Of a stretch of DNA of 64,000 nucleotides, positions 21,040-34,684 are shown one piece after another. How positions within the stretch are numbered: the stretch's first letter is position 1; each line of letters begins with the position of its first letter. The DNA lies in assembly GCF_020921035.1 (NCBI RefSeq), contig NC_063155.1, forward strand, positions 26,901,294 to 26,965,293. Direction: 5' to 3'. Source of the stretch: Rhodamnia argentea (Eukaryota; Streptophyta; Magnoliopsida; Myrtales; Myrtaceae). The position numbers and the translations under genes were made by a program. Under the pieces are notes generated by a model. That model made no database searches. It saw only the letters and a list, made by a program, of their open reading frames with translations, and had not been told where the DNA came from.

Positions 21040-24000
21040 ATGGCGTCATCGACGGTCGATCGGGATCAGCAATGGTTGCTGAACTGCTTGTCCGCTACTC
21101 TCGACCCCAGCCACGACGTCCGCGCTTTCGCCGAGGCTTCGCTTCAGCAAGCGTCCTTGCAACCTGGTATTCTCTGATGATTCGCTGCTCTCTCTGTCTC
21201 TCGTCATGTGTTGTCTGTTGTGCAGAAGTTGTTCGCCCCGTTACTGGGTTTTTGCCTGCCTGATGTTTGTTGGGTTGATAAAAGTTCGAGAATGCTCGCG
21301 TGGACGAGTTCGAGCATTGGTTGTGTGTGTGGGGGTGCCCATGTAGTTAGTAGCTGCTGGTGGGTCATTTACTGCATTAGTTTTCGCGTTTTAATGTGCT
21401 ATCGGAAGAGAGAACTATCCATGGCAAGAAGATGTCAAGAATCTGTGTATTTTTCAATGGGGCATGGGTGGTCAAATTGTCAAGATGTTGTTGTGCTGGG
21501 CATCTGAGTGGGTGGGGGCCTGTTATGAGTAAGTAACTCCTAGGAGAAACATGGGAAGAGATATCAAAATTGTTGTGTGGCATGAAGACGTAGAGAATCT
21601 GTGTAATTTTGAATGGACCATGAATCAAATTGTCGAGATGTGCTGGGCATTGTGTGAGGGGGCGGTTATGAAAACTCCTAGGAGAAATATGGGAAGAGAT
21701 AACAACACTGTTGGATCCATTGTACAGCAGATTTTGTTTGCTTTGTGGGTCCACTGGTTAGTCATGTGTTCTTTTGCACCAATGCCCTGGAGAGCTAGGA
21801 ATTTTCTTTGAAGTAAGTCACTGCTATGGAAGTGATAGTATTTTTGTGGAAATACGTATACCTCATTAAAGGTCAAGAGACATAGTTGTAAGCAACTTAT
21901 GTCAAATGGGGAAGGTATAGCTTGAGAAGGCAAACGATTCTGGTAATCCTTCGCTGCTAGGGAAGTAATAGAATTTTTGTGGGTAATAAGTATACCCAGA
22001 TGAAAGTAAAGAGACATAAGTGCAAGTGGCACATTTCAAAGGGGCAGCTGTAACATAGGTAAATGAAGCATTCCGTTTACGGATTTTACAACTAAAAGGA
22101 TTAATTTAGTTACACATCTCTAGAAAAAGAATACTTACTATTTTGCTAAATGAAGAAGATTCCTTTTTGGTGATGTCGTAGTTTCGTCTTCCTTAATCTC
22201 GCCTACGGTTGACCTGCCTAAGTTTTTACTGTCAGCTATTAGGATGAGTAAATAACTTCCATACTGTGTTCATTTCCTCACTCTTGCTCTTAAATAACTT
22301 ATGTCGCTCTCATCATTTGAGGTTATATATTGATAGCATTTATCTTTTGTACTTTACAGGTTTTGGAAGTGCATTATCAAAAGTCGCAGCCAACCGGGAG
22401 CTCCAGTTTGGATTGCGCCAGATATCCTAATATTAGTACTCGCGTCACGTGCTAGTTTATTTTATCATTATCATCACGTAGTAATAAATACGCGTTATCT
22501 TAGTTAACTAGCTAATTAATTAATGTGTGTCTGGAATGGCTTGTACTTTTTGCTTCCTTTGTATTTTGTGGTTCACACATTGTGAATTCTTTTGTATCCG
22601 AAATATCTGAAACTTCTACAACATACAACTATTGACACGTACATATTTTAGATTTTGACAGGAAAGCAAACTTACTTTTTTTCTTATTCATAGAAAGAGG
22701 AAATGCCCTTAACGATCAACAATTATTGTCTTGACGACATCTTATTCATAAAAGAGGGAAATCAATGCGTGGTTATGTATGAAGAAAACGAAGGGTTAAA
22801 CCTTGCATCCTATTCCAGCATAGTCTTTCTTCTCTGCTTCTAGTTATCCAATGCGTATTGTAACCTCTATTTGGGCTGTCTTTTTTTTTTTTTTTTGGGT
22901 CAAACCTCTATTTGGGCTGTTATGTTGTAAAAAATTAACGTACTTCTACCTAGCTGCTGTCCTGTTGAAGCAGTTCATTAAGAAACACTGGCAAGAGGGT
23001 GAGGATTCTTTTGAGCATCCTTTGGTTTCAAGTGACGAAAAGGTAATCTTTACGCCAACGATAATAAGTAGACTTATTTCTTGTTCTTTTCTACATAACC
23101 CTTCTTAATAAACTCATATTTGTCCTTTTGGCTCCTCATTTTAGAAGGTTCCCTAGGTTGCACAACCCTTCTTTTCTGTGAGTAGGTCCACTCAACCATT
23201 GATGTCTAGAATTTTTTATAAGGTTTACCAACCTACTAGCATGAGTTGAAGAGGCATTACTGTCTAAAGAAGGTGCTTGAGTAGTGTTACCAGATTTCTT
23301 GAATTTTTGGCCCAAGGACAGGTGAGTCTACTCCGATCTTTTTGGCTTGTCTAGTGAATCTTCCACCTGACCCAATGAGCAAAGATTTAAGGAACAATAG
23401 AGCAGAAAATTTTTATTTGCAATACCTGTGGTGATACCAAAGAGATTGGGAAAGAAATGCCATCGTCATTCGCCATATTGCAAAACTGACTTAATCCATT
23501 TCTCATAGATGTTGTAGGCTGGGTCATGAGTTAGGGTTCTTCAATTATCAAATGTTGCTTTGTAAATGGTGAGATGAATGGGTGCAGATGGGGCTATTTT
23601 TGGGAGATGATGTCTGTAGTTGGTCGTAGATTTAGAGTGGGTGTGTGGAGAAAGCTGTCCTTAATCATAGGTCAGGTTGACCAATCACATTGATTGCTTC
23701 TGTCTCCTCTATTCAGTTCTCTAGGTCACCAAAATTCTCACTTAATCAAAGAATGGAGTCTTTTTCCCCTCTTGGTGGAGGTGGGGTGCCTTTAGGTCTC
23801 TAATAACTGTGATATGCATGTTGGACATGGAGGAAATACTTGTTTCAGCACGCGTCTTTGGAAGATATAAGATGATGAACCAATTGTTATTTCGATGATG
23901 ATATTGAACCGATAAATGCCATGTTCTGAATGTCTAAGCTAATAACATTATTGATCAATTGTCAGGCAGTTATACGCAAATATCTTCTGATGACACTGGA

Positions 24001-26674
24001 TGACTCTCACAGAAAAATTTGCACGGCAGTTAGTATGGCAGTCGCATCCATCGCAGTTTATGATTGGCCGGAGGATTGGCCTGAGTTATTGCCTAACCTT
24101 CTGATGCTGATTAATGATCAAACTAACATGAAACGAGGTAGTTGTTCCATTTTTGCACCATCATCATTTTTACATGAATTCTTTTTGCTTACCTGTATGC
24201 TGTGGGCTTCTGAGTTGTTAATTATCCTTCAAATTAGGAGACATATTTCGTGAATATATTTGAATTTTAAAAGCTTCTACGGGATAATATTTTTTGAGGT
24301 TATACGTTAACCAATTGCAATTTTAGAGAAAGAATTATAGTTACTTCTTTTTGGAAGTTCTATAAGGTTTCTACTTTCCTGTTCTTTCTATTTGTAAATT
24401 TTGGTACTCCTGGTCTTATAAACTTTTGATCGACATCAAGGATTTTGCTGAATGTTGTAGTGCAAGGGGCTCTCAAATGCCTGTCGCTTCTGTCCGAAGA
24501 TCTTGACGATACGGTGGTGCCGACATTAGTTCCTATCTTGTTCCCTACTTTGCATAAGATTGTATCTTCACCTCAGGTTTGTTTTATTGTATGTTCTGCT
24601 TGAAGTTGTTCTCAGACTTTGGCCCTCTTTTTTTTTTTTAATCAGTAGGCACTTTTGGAGTTTGAAATAAGGACCAGTGGGACGCTCCGTCCATTGAGCT
24701 TAGCTTTCCGAAATCCTGTTGCAATTGTGAATGCATGCATTTTGAGTTATAACTTAATTTAACTGATTTTCATTTCTTGCAGATCTTCAATTTGATCAGC
24801 AAATACCAGTATTTCTAGAATTGGTTATGGATTACAGTAGCTTTTGTTGTTGTGTTGCTTGCCTCTACTGGTACTGTATGTCTGTATGATGTTGTTACTT
24901 GTTCAAATGTGATGGCGTCATTGGGCAACTTTGCTTGTCAACTTTTTGATGACTTCATTTGCACATGGTTAGTTGCTGGCAAGTACTAATTCTTCATGCG
25001 AAATATATAACTTATAAACCTTTGAATTTTGTGTTTTACGAAAATTAAGAAGCCACATAGTGCTTATGAGCAAGCATGTGATCTTCTTTCTAAATTTGAT
25101 GCTGGGACTTGTAATTTACAGAAGCCATAAAGATTTTTGTACTTCCCTCCTATGTTTAAAGTGATTAAAGTTCTATGACTTCCATCACTTCATTTAGGTC
25201 TTTCATTAAATCCTTGGGAATTAAACTCTCAAAAGATGATGAAAATCTTCTGTCTCTATAATGTGTCTTTTGCTTTTTGTGAATTTGTTACAGAGTTATG
25301 ACAAACATTTGCGTGCAAAGGCCCTTTCAATAGTTTATTCTTGTGTCTCTGTGCTGGGGGCAATGAGTGGTGTTTATAAGGTAATAATGGACCTCATTTG
25401 TTTTCTCATCATTTGGAATATGCTAGAACTAGTTTTGACTCTATTGTTGGTTATCTGATCTGGGGAGTGTTTATTCTTTTTTCCAGAGTGAGACCACTGA
25501 GATGATAAATTCTTTTCTCAAACCATGGATGGATGAGTTCAATATTATCTTAAGAGAGCCAGTGCCATCAGAAGATCCTGATGATTGGAGCATTAGAATG
25601 GAGGTCAGTTTGGAAATGGCATGAGATGTGTTGGACTGGATGTGTATCTTCTTGAGTTGAATGGGCAATTAACTGTTGTGTATATTCTGCATCTCTCCAC
25701 CCAGGTTCTTAAGTGCTTAAATCAGCTAATTCAGAATTTTCCCAGCATTGGTGTAGGTGAATTTGTGGGTATGTTACTTAAAGTTATCTTGTGAATGTAT
25801 CTTTTAGCTTTGTGAGCTCCTCTGATTCTATATTGACTTGACTCAAAATATTCTTTTCTCATGCAGTTATCATGGGACCTTTGTGGCAAACATTTGTATC
25901 CACTCTTGAAGTGTATTTGCAATCATCAATTAAAGGTCAAGAATATCCTTATCAGGGAAGCTATGACTCGGATGGTGCAGAGAAGAGTCTTGATTTCTTT
26001 ATCATTCAGGTTAACTGTCTTTCTATGTTATTGTTAACTTTTACATGTCTAGATGTTTCAATGTCCTAACTTCCCCATTCCCAAACTTGCTATCTCATGA
26101 GAGACATGAATAATGAATGAAATGTTGGTGGAGTGTCTCGCCTTTGACTTCACCTGGAGAAATATCAACGGACATCCTAATTTTTCAAAATGTAGTAGCT
26201 CAATCAAAGCCAGCGTTGTGCAAGAACCATTTTCTATTTTCATATATTTTTCTCTTGCGTCTTGCGTACATATTTATCATTTGACTTCAAATTCTCATTT
26301 TCATTTTTTGATTTTACAGTTGTTTGAATTTCTATTGACTATTGTGAGCAGCAGGAAGTTTGTGAAGGTTTGCCAACCTAAACACCCGTGGTTGTCAGAT
26401 ATTTCTTTTGCTGTTATTTTTTCCGTGTTGTATATTTGCGAATTTGTCCCTGTAGGTTATGATGAATAATATCAACGAGTTGGTATATTACACTCTGGCT
26501 TTCCTGCAAATGACAGAACAACAGGTACATACAATTTGTGCATTTTCTGCTTAAACCTAGATGGTGTACACTTTTTCCATTAATCATCTATCTGAGTGTG
26601 ATTCTGAATTGGAAACTTCAATCGCTAGAGATCCTTCGGCTGCATGATAACTATGACCTCATTAGTCTATTTGA

Positions 26675-26716
<42 letters not shown>

Positions 26717-29700
26717 GATTAAACTAAGTACGTGTCTTTGCGTTTGTGTTTCTGTAGGTCCATACTTGGTCAGAGGATGCCAATGAATTCGTGGCTAATG
26801 AGGATGATCTTACTTATAGCTGTCGTGTTTCTGGTAAGCTGTTCATATTTTCCCAGACAATGTAAAATTGTGGAATCCTGGTAAATTGACTCTTATACAA
26901 TATTATGGTACTTGAGCTTGACCAAATGTTCCCCTATATTACTAGGATCATGTCATTTACAATAATTTAGAGTTATAGGTAGGTGGCTGTCCATGCTGGA
27001 TCTTGGGTCTGGTGTAACTTTTGTCACTTAAGTGCCGTTGTGTTTTGATTTTTGTCAAATATGCAAACTGAAAGCAATGTCATATTCCATGTTTTCACTC
27101 TACTGGTGCCTTTCAGTGGTTGCAGAACGTGAAAAAGTTGATTGCATGAGTGTCCACCCGGTGGAGTAAAAATATCTTCCTACCTTATCTGTTGGTTCTG
27201 CATAAGCTCAGTTCGTCATAAGAAACTACATTGGGATGAAATATGAAACATTGAAGGAAAAACAGTAGACACTCATCCGTGTCTCTTGCATTGATGGGTC
27301 AAACTGAAGTTCCCTAGAGCATAGATCACTTCATGAAAATGTTACAATTATAAAAAGTGACAGAGGAGGGGTGGAGTCCTGTAAATTGTTTATTTTGGAA
27401 CAACATCAACAGCATCAACATTACGTTTATCCCAAACTAGTTGGGGTCGGCGGTTGATGAACCCAAAAATAAATAAAATATAAGAAAAACCGATTGAGGG
27501 AAAAGAAATAATTATATAAAAATAGAAATAAATATATAAAAGCCCCTATTGGCAAATGTAAAAAGTGGCAAACAAGGCTGTGTTCCATGCTAAACTTCTG
27601 TTTATAATAATTGAAGTGATGTATTATGAAGCCAATGTATGATATTCTCTCCCGAGTACTGTTACATTTGCTATTGTTAGTATTGTGTGGTTAAATGAGT
27701 GGGGATAATGATGACGTTCTGCTTTGAATTGTATCAACTACACAGTGTCAGCTACTTTCAGTGGCAAGAGAGACCTAGCTGTTTCTTTCATGCCTGAACT
27801 AAATTTTTTATACCATGGTATACCTGAATGTGATTTTCCATTTATGATTGTTACCGTAGTTAGATAAACTTCACAGTTGGATTCCCTGATCTGTTGTCTG
27901 CAGGTGCACTTTTACTAGAAGAGGTGGTTAGTTCCTGTGGCAGAGAAGGTGTTGATGCCATTATTGAGGCTGCAAAAAGACGATTTGCTGAGTCCGTGCA
28001 TGACAAGAGTGCTAGTTCTACTGGTTGGTGGCGAGTAAGATTGAAGCTCTTTTCTTTTTATTCTTTGTTACTTGTTGAAGAAGTAATTTACTTTGTTAAT
28101 GTGCTGGGTCTTTATTATTTGCAAGTTATAAGGGTTTGTCATCTCTTTTCTGAATTTATATTTGGATCGAAAAAACCATTTAAGTACCTGAATACATTTT
28201 ACGTCCTCTTTTTTATTTTTTCGTATCTCAGCTTTGCACCCTCCTTGTTAGTAGGTAACAAATTGCATTTGACAACAAACTACCATGTGAGCTTAATTAC
28301 CAATTTGCAAATATCTTCCTTAACCTGCTTTATAGTAGTTGAAAGCAAAATAGACACAACCCAATTGGATAGGAGAATTATCACTCTGAACCGTGAGAGG
28401 AAAATCATCGAAATTTGTGACATGAAGAGATGAGCAATGCTATACTATAGTGATGTTCTTTTCCTAATTTGTCATGTGGTCATCCTTTCTTTGCACAGTA
28501 TTTTCTTGGAAAGTACCTTTCTCATATTCACAACTCCAGTTACGGTCCATGTCCTTTCACGTTCGTACTATCCCTATTTTGCTTTCTTCATTCACCCTTT
28601 AATTCTTGTAGTAATTCATTTTTTTCAGATGAGGGAGGCCATTCTTTTTGCCTTGGCGTCACTATCTGAACAATTGCTTGAAGCTGAGGTTTGTTCCTCT
28701 CTCTCTCTCTCTCTCTCTCATGCGCTCGTGTGGCACCATCTTTTACATTTAATTGCATTCCAGTGAACACAGTGATCGCTTTGTTGCGCATGTTAAAAGT
28801 AATTTATTTTTAGTGTGATTTTGTCTTTTCTGCTGATGTGTCGTGACAGGTTTCTGGATTGGTAAGTGGCAACATAGGAAGCTTGATTGAGCAGATGATC
28901 TCTGAGGACATTGGGGCTGGTAAACATCCTATCATTTGCTCCTCTTCCTACCTTTCTGTTATTCAGGGAACAGACAGAGCTTTTCTCTTTTTGTTAACAG
29001 GGGTACATGAATATCCGTTTCTATATGCACGTATTTTTGTGTCAGTTGCTAAGTTCTCCTCTGTGGTAATTATTCTAATTCCTTTGTAAATTACTAGGTC
29101 GTGTCATGTATGAGTATTTTCTTACTTAGTTTTCGTACCATTCAGATCAGTCGTGGAGTTCTTGATAATTTTCTCTATGCATCTATCACAACGGTTAGCA
29201 TGGATGTGTAAGTGATTCTATTTGACAATTTGATTTGGGAGAGAAATTTTGAGTTGTCTAATGGTAATACTACTCTCTTAACAGGCCCCCACCTGTCAAA
29301 GTAGGTGCGTGCCATGCCCTTTCTCTACTCCTAACCAAGGCAAATGAAGGAATTGTTCTCCCGCACATAATAGGATTGCTTTCATCACTTACAAATCTCC
29401 TTAGTCAAGTAAGACTAGCTAGTATGCTTTCCATAAAGTTTATTTTGATGTTTAAGCTCAAAAATTGTTTGTTTTTCTTCACAGGCATCTGATGAGACAT
29501 TGCATTTGGTTCTCGAAACAATCAGAGCAGCAATTATGGCAGGTATTTCTTATTTAGTTTTTTGCTTTCAATTGACACTTTCATGTTGGATGCCATTAAA
29601 CTAGCTTCTTCGCTTTACTTTAGGCTGCGAAGCTATAGTGGCTGTGGAGCCTAATGTTTCTCCCATCCTCTTGAACACTTGGGCATCTAACATTTCAGAT

Positions 29701-32700
29701 CCATTTGTCAGTGGTGAGGCACTTGAGGTTTTGGAGGTAACTACATTTTGAAATGCTGTCCTTAGGTATTGGGTCCTGATAAGTTTTTTGTTCTTTATTT
29801 CATAATCATTTTCTTTATTATGTCACTCATTCATATTCAGTTATTCAGTATGATGTTGTTTATTATGTTAGTTGCTATGTAAGGAGCAGAGCATCAATTA
29901 CGTGAAGCCTTATATTAAAAATGGCTTGTTGGTTCTACTCCAATTTCCTTATATTTTGATTGTCTGCTGTACCTAGTTTGTTTTCTGCTGATTAATGTGG
30001 GGTGTTTTTTTAATCTATAACTTTTTCCATCTGAAAATTTGTCAATACCTTCTTTGAATCATCGAAATTTCCAACTTCTCCATACTCGAGAATCTATGAT
30101 TTTATTTCAGACATCTGAAATGCATCGTGAGGATCGTGGCCTTGCGGGATTCTTTTTCCCTATATTCTTGATTACTATTGCAGTATGATGATAATGTCAG
30201 AAAATCATACAAAATGCTTGTAAATTCTAGTTCCTCTGCATTTAGGCACTGCTCATAAGGCTTGGTTAATGGCTTCTGTGGGATTGGTGCTGGTAACTAA
30301 TGAAGTACATTAATTGGTAGTCCATATGACGGTTTGAATGTAAATAAAAACTTGTAAAATTGATGGATGTGGTCCTTGCCAAACTTAGCCGTTTCCAATC
30401 ACTTCATATTAAATTATTGACACAGAGAATCACTGATCGGTGCTTGTGATGTTGAAAACTAGAATATCCAGGGTAAAGTTTATATTTTGTTGCCAAGATG
30501 CTTTAATTCCTACAGTGGACTGCTGAGAAATCTGAAAATGTCAAAAGGTTTTAATTCGTCTTTTATTAGTCCTGGTGCTTTTCTATATCGAGTCATCATG
30601 CTGAAACAATAACCTTGATGACTCCATTGACAAAATAATGCTTTTAATATTGGTATCTCTTCTGATTGGAACTTCTGTTCTATAAAATGGTTGACCAGGC
30701 AATAAAAAATTCTCCCGGTTGCGTCCACCCACTGATTTCCCGGGTTCTGCCTTTTGTAGGTCCAGTCCTAAATACGGTAGGACTTTAATTGGTTTCATTT
30801 TATTATGATGCAATTTAGCATGCCTTGATCTCAGTGGTTGAATTATTTGTTGGTTGTGATATATCCTGATGGCAACATTTAGCCCCAACAACAACCTGAT
30901 GGTTTAGTTGCTGGATCCTTGGATCTGTTGACCATGCTACTAAAGGTATTTCTAAGGTTAATTTTTCAATCCTTTCTCTGTCTCACTAATATGTTAACTT
31001 TAATTTTCTGCTGAAAGTTCTTTCTAATTGTTATATTCTTGGCTACTGCTGGTGCTACAATGTACAGAATTCTCCTATTGATGCAGTGAAATTGATATCC
31101 GATGCATGTTTTGATGCTGTCATTCGTATAATACTTCAAAGTGAAGACCATGGTGAAATGCAGGTGCTAAAGTGTTTCATGGGTTGTGTCCTTTGTCTGC
31201 TAGGACCCTGATGGCATTCTCTTTGTGACTAAGTAATTTTCTGCTTTGCCATGCCATTTATTAGAATGCAACGGAATGCTTGGCTGCTTTTGTCTCGGGG
31301 GGGAGGCAGGATGTGCTTGCTTGGGGTGGTGATTCTGGGTTCACAATGAGATCTTTGCTAGATGTAGCTTCGAGGTTGTGGAGATTTTCTTTCTCTCATA
31401 AACCCTTCCAATTTTCTGGCTTTATATTGATCAGCATTGTGGAGATCATTGTTTGGAGTTGTTGAAGTTGTTTTATGTTTAATTTTTGCATTTAGTTGTT
31501 TTAGTTGAAATTGCCACCCCAAAAAGAAAGAAAGAAATAGAAGAAACCAACGGCATATGTGTTAGATGCAGCTTTGAAGTATTTTGGTTTAGTTTTTTAT
31601 TCATAAAAATTTATCGTTGAACGTCAATTATCCTGGTTTTTGGAGATTTAATGATGTTACATGCACACTGTAAGAATCAATTTTGTTCATTTTTTTAATG
31701 TAGAATGAAACAGCAGCATGTGGCTGTGACAATGCTACTGCAGTGACATGTCTTTACCCTGCAACGTGCGCTCATTTTATGGCAGCTACATGAAAGTTTA
31801 CTACGGCCAAATCTATGGGGGTCAAGCTTCAATGGTTTTTCTCCCGTTAACTACTTCGGTACTTGTTCTGTAAATTACAACATGGAAGGAAATGCTACTT
31901 GATCTTGAACTTACTTAATGGAATGACTGGCTATTACTTGAAATGTCATGTCCTGATTGGAATACCTCATTTCACAGTGTCAGTAATTATTGGAGTGCAT
32001 GTGCATTTGTACTTCTAGTGGATCTCAAATCTAGTATCGGTATCATGATGCAGGCTTCTAGATCCTGCGTTGGAAAGCTCTGGGTCTCTTTTTGTCGGGA
32101 ACTATATTCTGCAACTTATTTTGCACTTGCCACAGCAAATTGCACCACATATCTGGGACATGGCAGCTGCTCTGGTCAGACGCATGCAGTCTGCTGAAAT
32201 AGCTGGGTTGAGAACTTCCTTGATACTGATATTTGCTAGATTGGTAAGGTACTTCATCCTTCAAAACTCTGTGATAGTGCTATATAGTTCCACCTCCACT
32301 ATCTCTGAAATTGGTTCTTCTGGTATGATATTATTCATTTCAAGAAAGCATTGATTAATCTGTAAAAATTGTGGTTTATTAACTAGTCAGTAATTTGTGT
32401 GCGCCAGCAGCACCTGTCCAGCCAAAGCTTCTATCTAAAGTAATGCAAATTCTAATATGCCATTCATGAAGAACATTATTTTGACTCCAGGAGAGATTTT
32501 TCCTTCCTTTTCCCTGTGACTTGTAATTGCTTGTGAGAATTCCAATTTACATCTCAAACAAGCCACTGTGCTTCTTTAAAATATCTTTAGCCTTTTCATC
32601 TCTGAATATCAGGCAGTGTCTTGGTTGTCATTCTTCAAAATGTTGCAGGTTCACATAAGTGTTCCCAATGTGCAACAATTTATTGACATGCTTATGACAG

Positions 32701-34684
32701 TCCCAGCCGAAGGTTATGATAATGCCTTCACATATGTGATGTCTGAATGGACAAAGCTGCAAGGTAACCGCTTCTTGCTAGATTCTGAAGTCCAAGCATG
32801 GTTAAAGTGGCGGCTCTGCACTACTGTAAATGGAGTATGGGATGGTTGTCTACTTTTTCTTTCAGTCTGATTCTTGGATTCCTATACAGTACACAAAGTA
32901 CTATTAGGAATAAAATGCACTGGAGTTGAACTGCACGTCCTCTTCATCTCCAGAGTGAGTCTGCCGCTTCTATGCAATCTGGGGGATTGTTCCGTGGACT
33001 TCTACTTTGTGGCACTTTTAAACCATGAACTGGATCTCTACAGGCCTCTTATGTGCTTTATCTTTTCCAGTGAAATACCAATGGAAGCTTTTATCTGGTT
33101 TGCCAGAACTTACCTTCTAAATACTTGTCATCTTTGTTGATAGAAGGTACTCCTTAGTAGTGTCTAGGTGACTACACTATTGTAAAATAACTTCAATTCA
33201 GGAAATGATTCCTTCGTGCCGTTGTCTTTTCAAATTGCCTCGGGACTTTATGTGGATGCTTCTTACTTTTAAGGAAGTTAGATATATTACCCAAATCTGC
33301 AATTAAATCAAATGCAGGGGAGATTCAGGGATCATACCAAATCAAAGTGACGACCACTGCTTTGGCTCTTTTACTTTCCACAATGCATGGTGAATTGGGG
33401 AAAATTAATGTCCAAGGCTACCTAATTCAGGTTTCCATTTCTGCTGCCTACTTTGATTTAGAATCATGTTAGCTCCTTAGCTTATTGCAGTTCATGTGAA
33501 GTCTGCCACAGGGATAACCACTCGCTTAAAGGCCAAGTCAGCTCCAGACCAGTGGACTTTGATGCCACTCCCAGCGAAAGTAATCTTTTTGACCATTTTC
33601 AGTTTATAAGATGTATTCATTGTAGAGGAGAACGTGGAACATGGTCTTGAAAGCAATTCTGCTATACTTACCTTAATCCCTAATCATGGTTGCCAAATCC
33701 TTGGAATTGACATATCTTCTGCCGGCATACATCGATTTATTACCTCATAATGTCATTTAATCGTCACATTATGACTCATGGCTATTACTGTTCCGCACTA
33801 TATCCTTCATGATCCAGCTAGAAATTATACTGTCCAACAATCTCACAAATCTGCTTTACTGTCTCCATACTGTAGATACTGGCTTTGCTTGCTGATGCTT
33901 TGATTGAAATTCAAGAACAAGCTCCGGTTGGTGATGAAGAGGTTGGATTCATCTCTCTGACTCAGTTGGATTTGTAGTATTATGAAGGGTTGAGGATTTT
34001 TCGCCTTAAACTCATATTTGCAGGAGGATTCGGAGTGGGAAGAAGTGGAACCAGCGGATGGTGACAAAGACATATTACGTGCAGCTGCTGCTGTATCATC
34101 TGACAGACCAGGATATGCACAGTTTGAGGCGATGGCCAGAGTATTTGATGAGGTGCAATTTTATTTCCGTTTTTAAGTTCCCTTTACTTCAAATATATTG
34201 GATTGAATACCGACTGTTCCTGTGAAAAGTAGTGATACACTAAATAAAGAGGAAAATAATGGACTATCACCTGACTTGCTTGATCATACTCTTGAATGTC
34301 TTATGAGCTTCAAAAGGAAGATGGCGATGACGACGACCTTTCAAGTATTGACGACCCGATAAACAAGGTATTTGATGGATCTTACGTCCTAGATGTATTA
34401 TCTGGTTTATGCATATTATGACCGACATTCTAAAACGTCTTGTCATGTAATATAGGTTAATCTGGCCAACTACCTGGTGGACTTTCTCATTAAGTTCTCC
34501 GAGAGCAACAGAAATCTGTTCGATCATCTCTGGCCTGTATGACTATCAAACTCTTTAGCTGCATGTGTTTTAATATCCTTTCTCTTCTTCTCTAACACAT
34601 GGATTTCCATCTGTGATTATTGTGAATTCGCAGAATCTAACGCAATCTCAACGCACTGCTATTCAAGCAGTACTTGGTCGCTGA
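21040..34684 (+). CDS. Importin-9-like karyopherin beta (33 exons, 1028 residues)
   Basis: Closely follows my memory of Arabidopsis At1g26170. Exons: 21040-21166, 22360-22421, 22950-23042, 23966-24137, 24461-24576, 25294-25380, 25487-25603, 25705-25768, 25867-26009, 26320-26367, 26456-26524, 26758-26833, 27904-28034, 28629-28688, 28850-28919, 29001-29065, 29146-29207, 29285-29408, 29485-29542, 29624-29736, 30699-30776, 30883-30945, 31068-31163, 31265-31374, 32054-32243, 32649-32763, 33318-33430, 33502-33579, 33876-33941, 34024-34152, 34308-34367, 34456-34536, 34634-34684. All join in frame. The N-terminus MASSTVDRDQQWLLNCL leads into the Ran-binding importin N domain (FGLRQLAAVLLKQFIKKHW). 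The rest is HEAT-repeat helices with an acidic patch near 'EEEDSEWEEVEP', ending VLGR. The family carries histones, ribosomal proteins and other cargo into the nucleus with RanGTP. Intron 2 is AT-AC. Exon 28 uses a GAAG acceptor. Exon 31 could also start at 34317. Confidence 0.93.
22422..22949 (+). other. U12-type AT-AC intron (intron 2 of the importin-9-like gene)
   Basis: The coding frame requires exon 2 to end ...CGCCAG at 22421 and exon 3 to start CTAGCTGCT at 22950, joining LRQ to LAAVLLKQF. The intron then starts ATATCCTAAT, close to the U12 5' consensus ATATCCTTT, and ends TTCTAC. A TTAAC branch-site core (22935-22939) lies 11-12 bases before the 3' end, the spacing typical of minor-spliceosome introns. 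No GT-AG pair nearby restores the same reading frame and conserved residues. Confidence 0.85.
26675..26716. repeat. Compound (TC)n(TA)n microsatellite in an importin intron
   Basis: About ten TC units run straight into about ten TA units, 40 bp upstream of the acceptor of exon 12 (26758). Length variation here could alter the polypyrimidine context of that acceptor. Confidence 0.9.
27400..27467 (+). mobile_element. SINE-like fragment (Au-type 3' motif)
   Basis: The 'AACATCAACAGCATCAACATT ...' run (AAC/ATC-rich) followed by TATCCCAAACTAGTTGGGGT and CGGC resembles the part of plant Au-like SINEs often seen as 'ATCCCAACTAGTTGGGGTCGGC'. An A-rich stretch follows (27465-27545). It lies in importin intron 12. 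No clear tRNA-type A/B boxes were identified, so it is a fragment at best. Confidence 0.45.
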
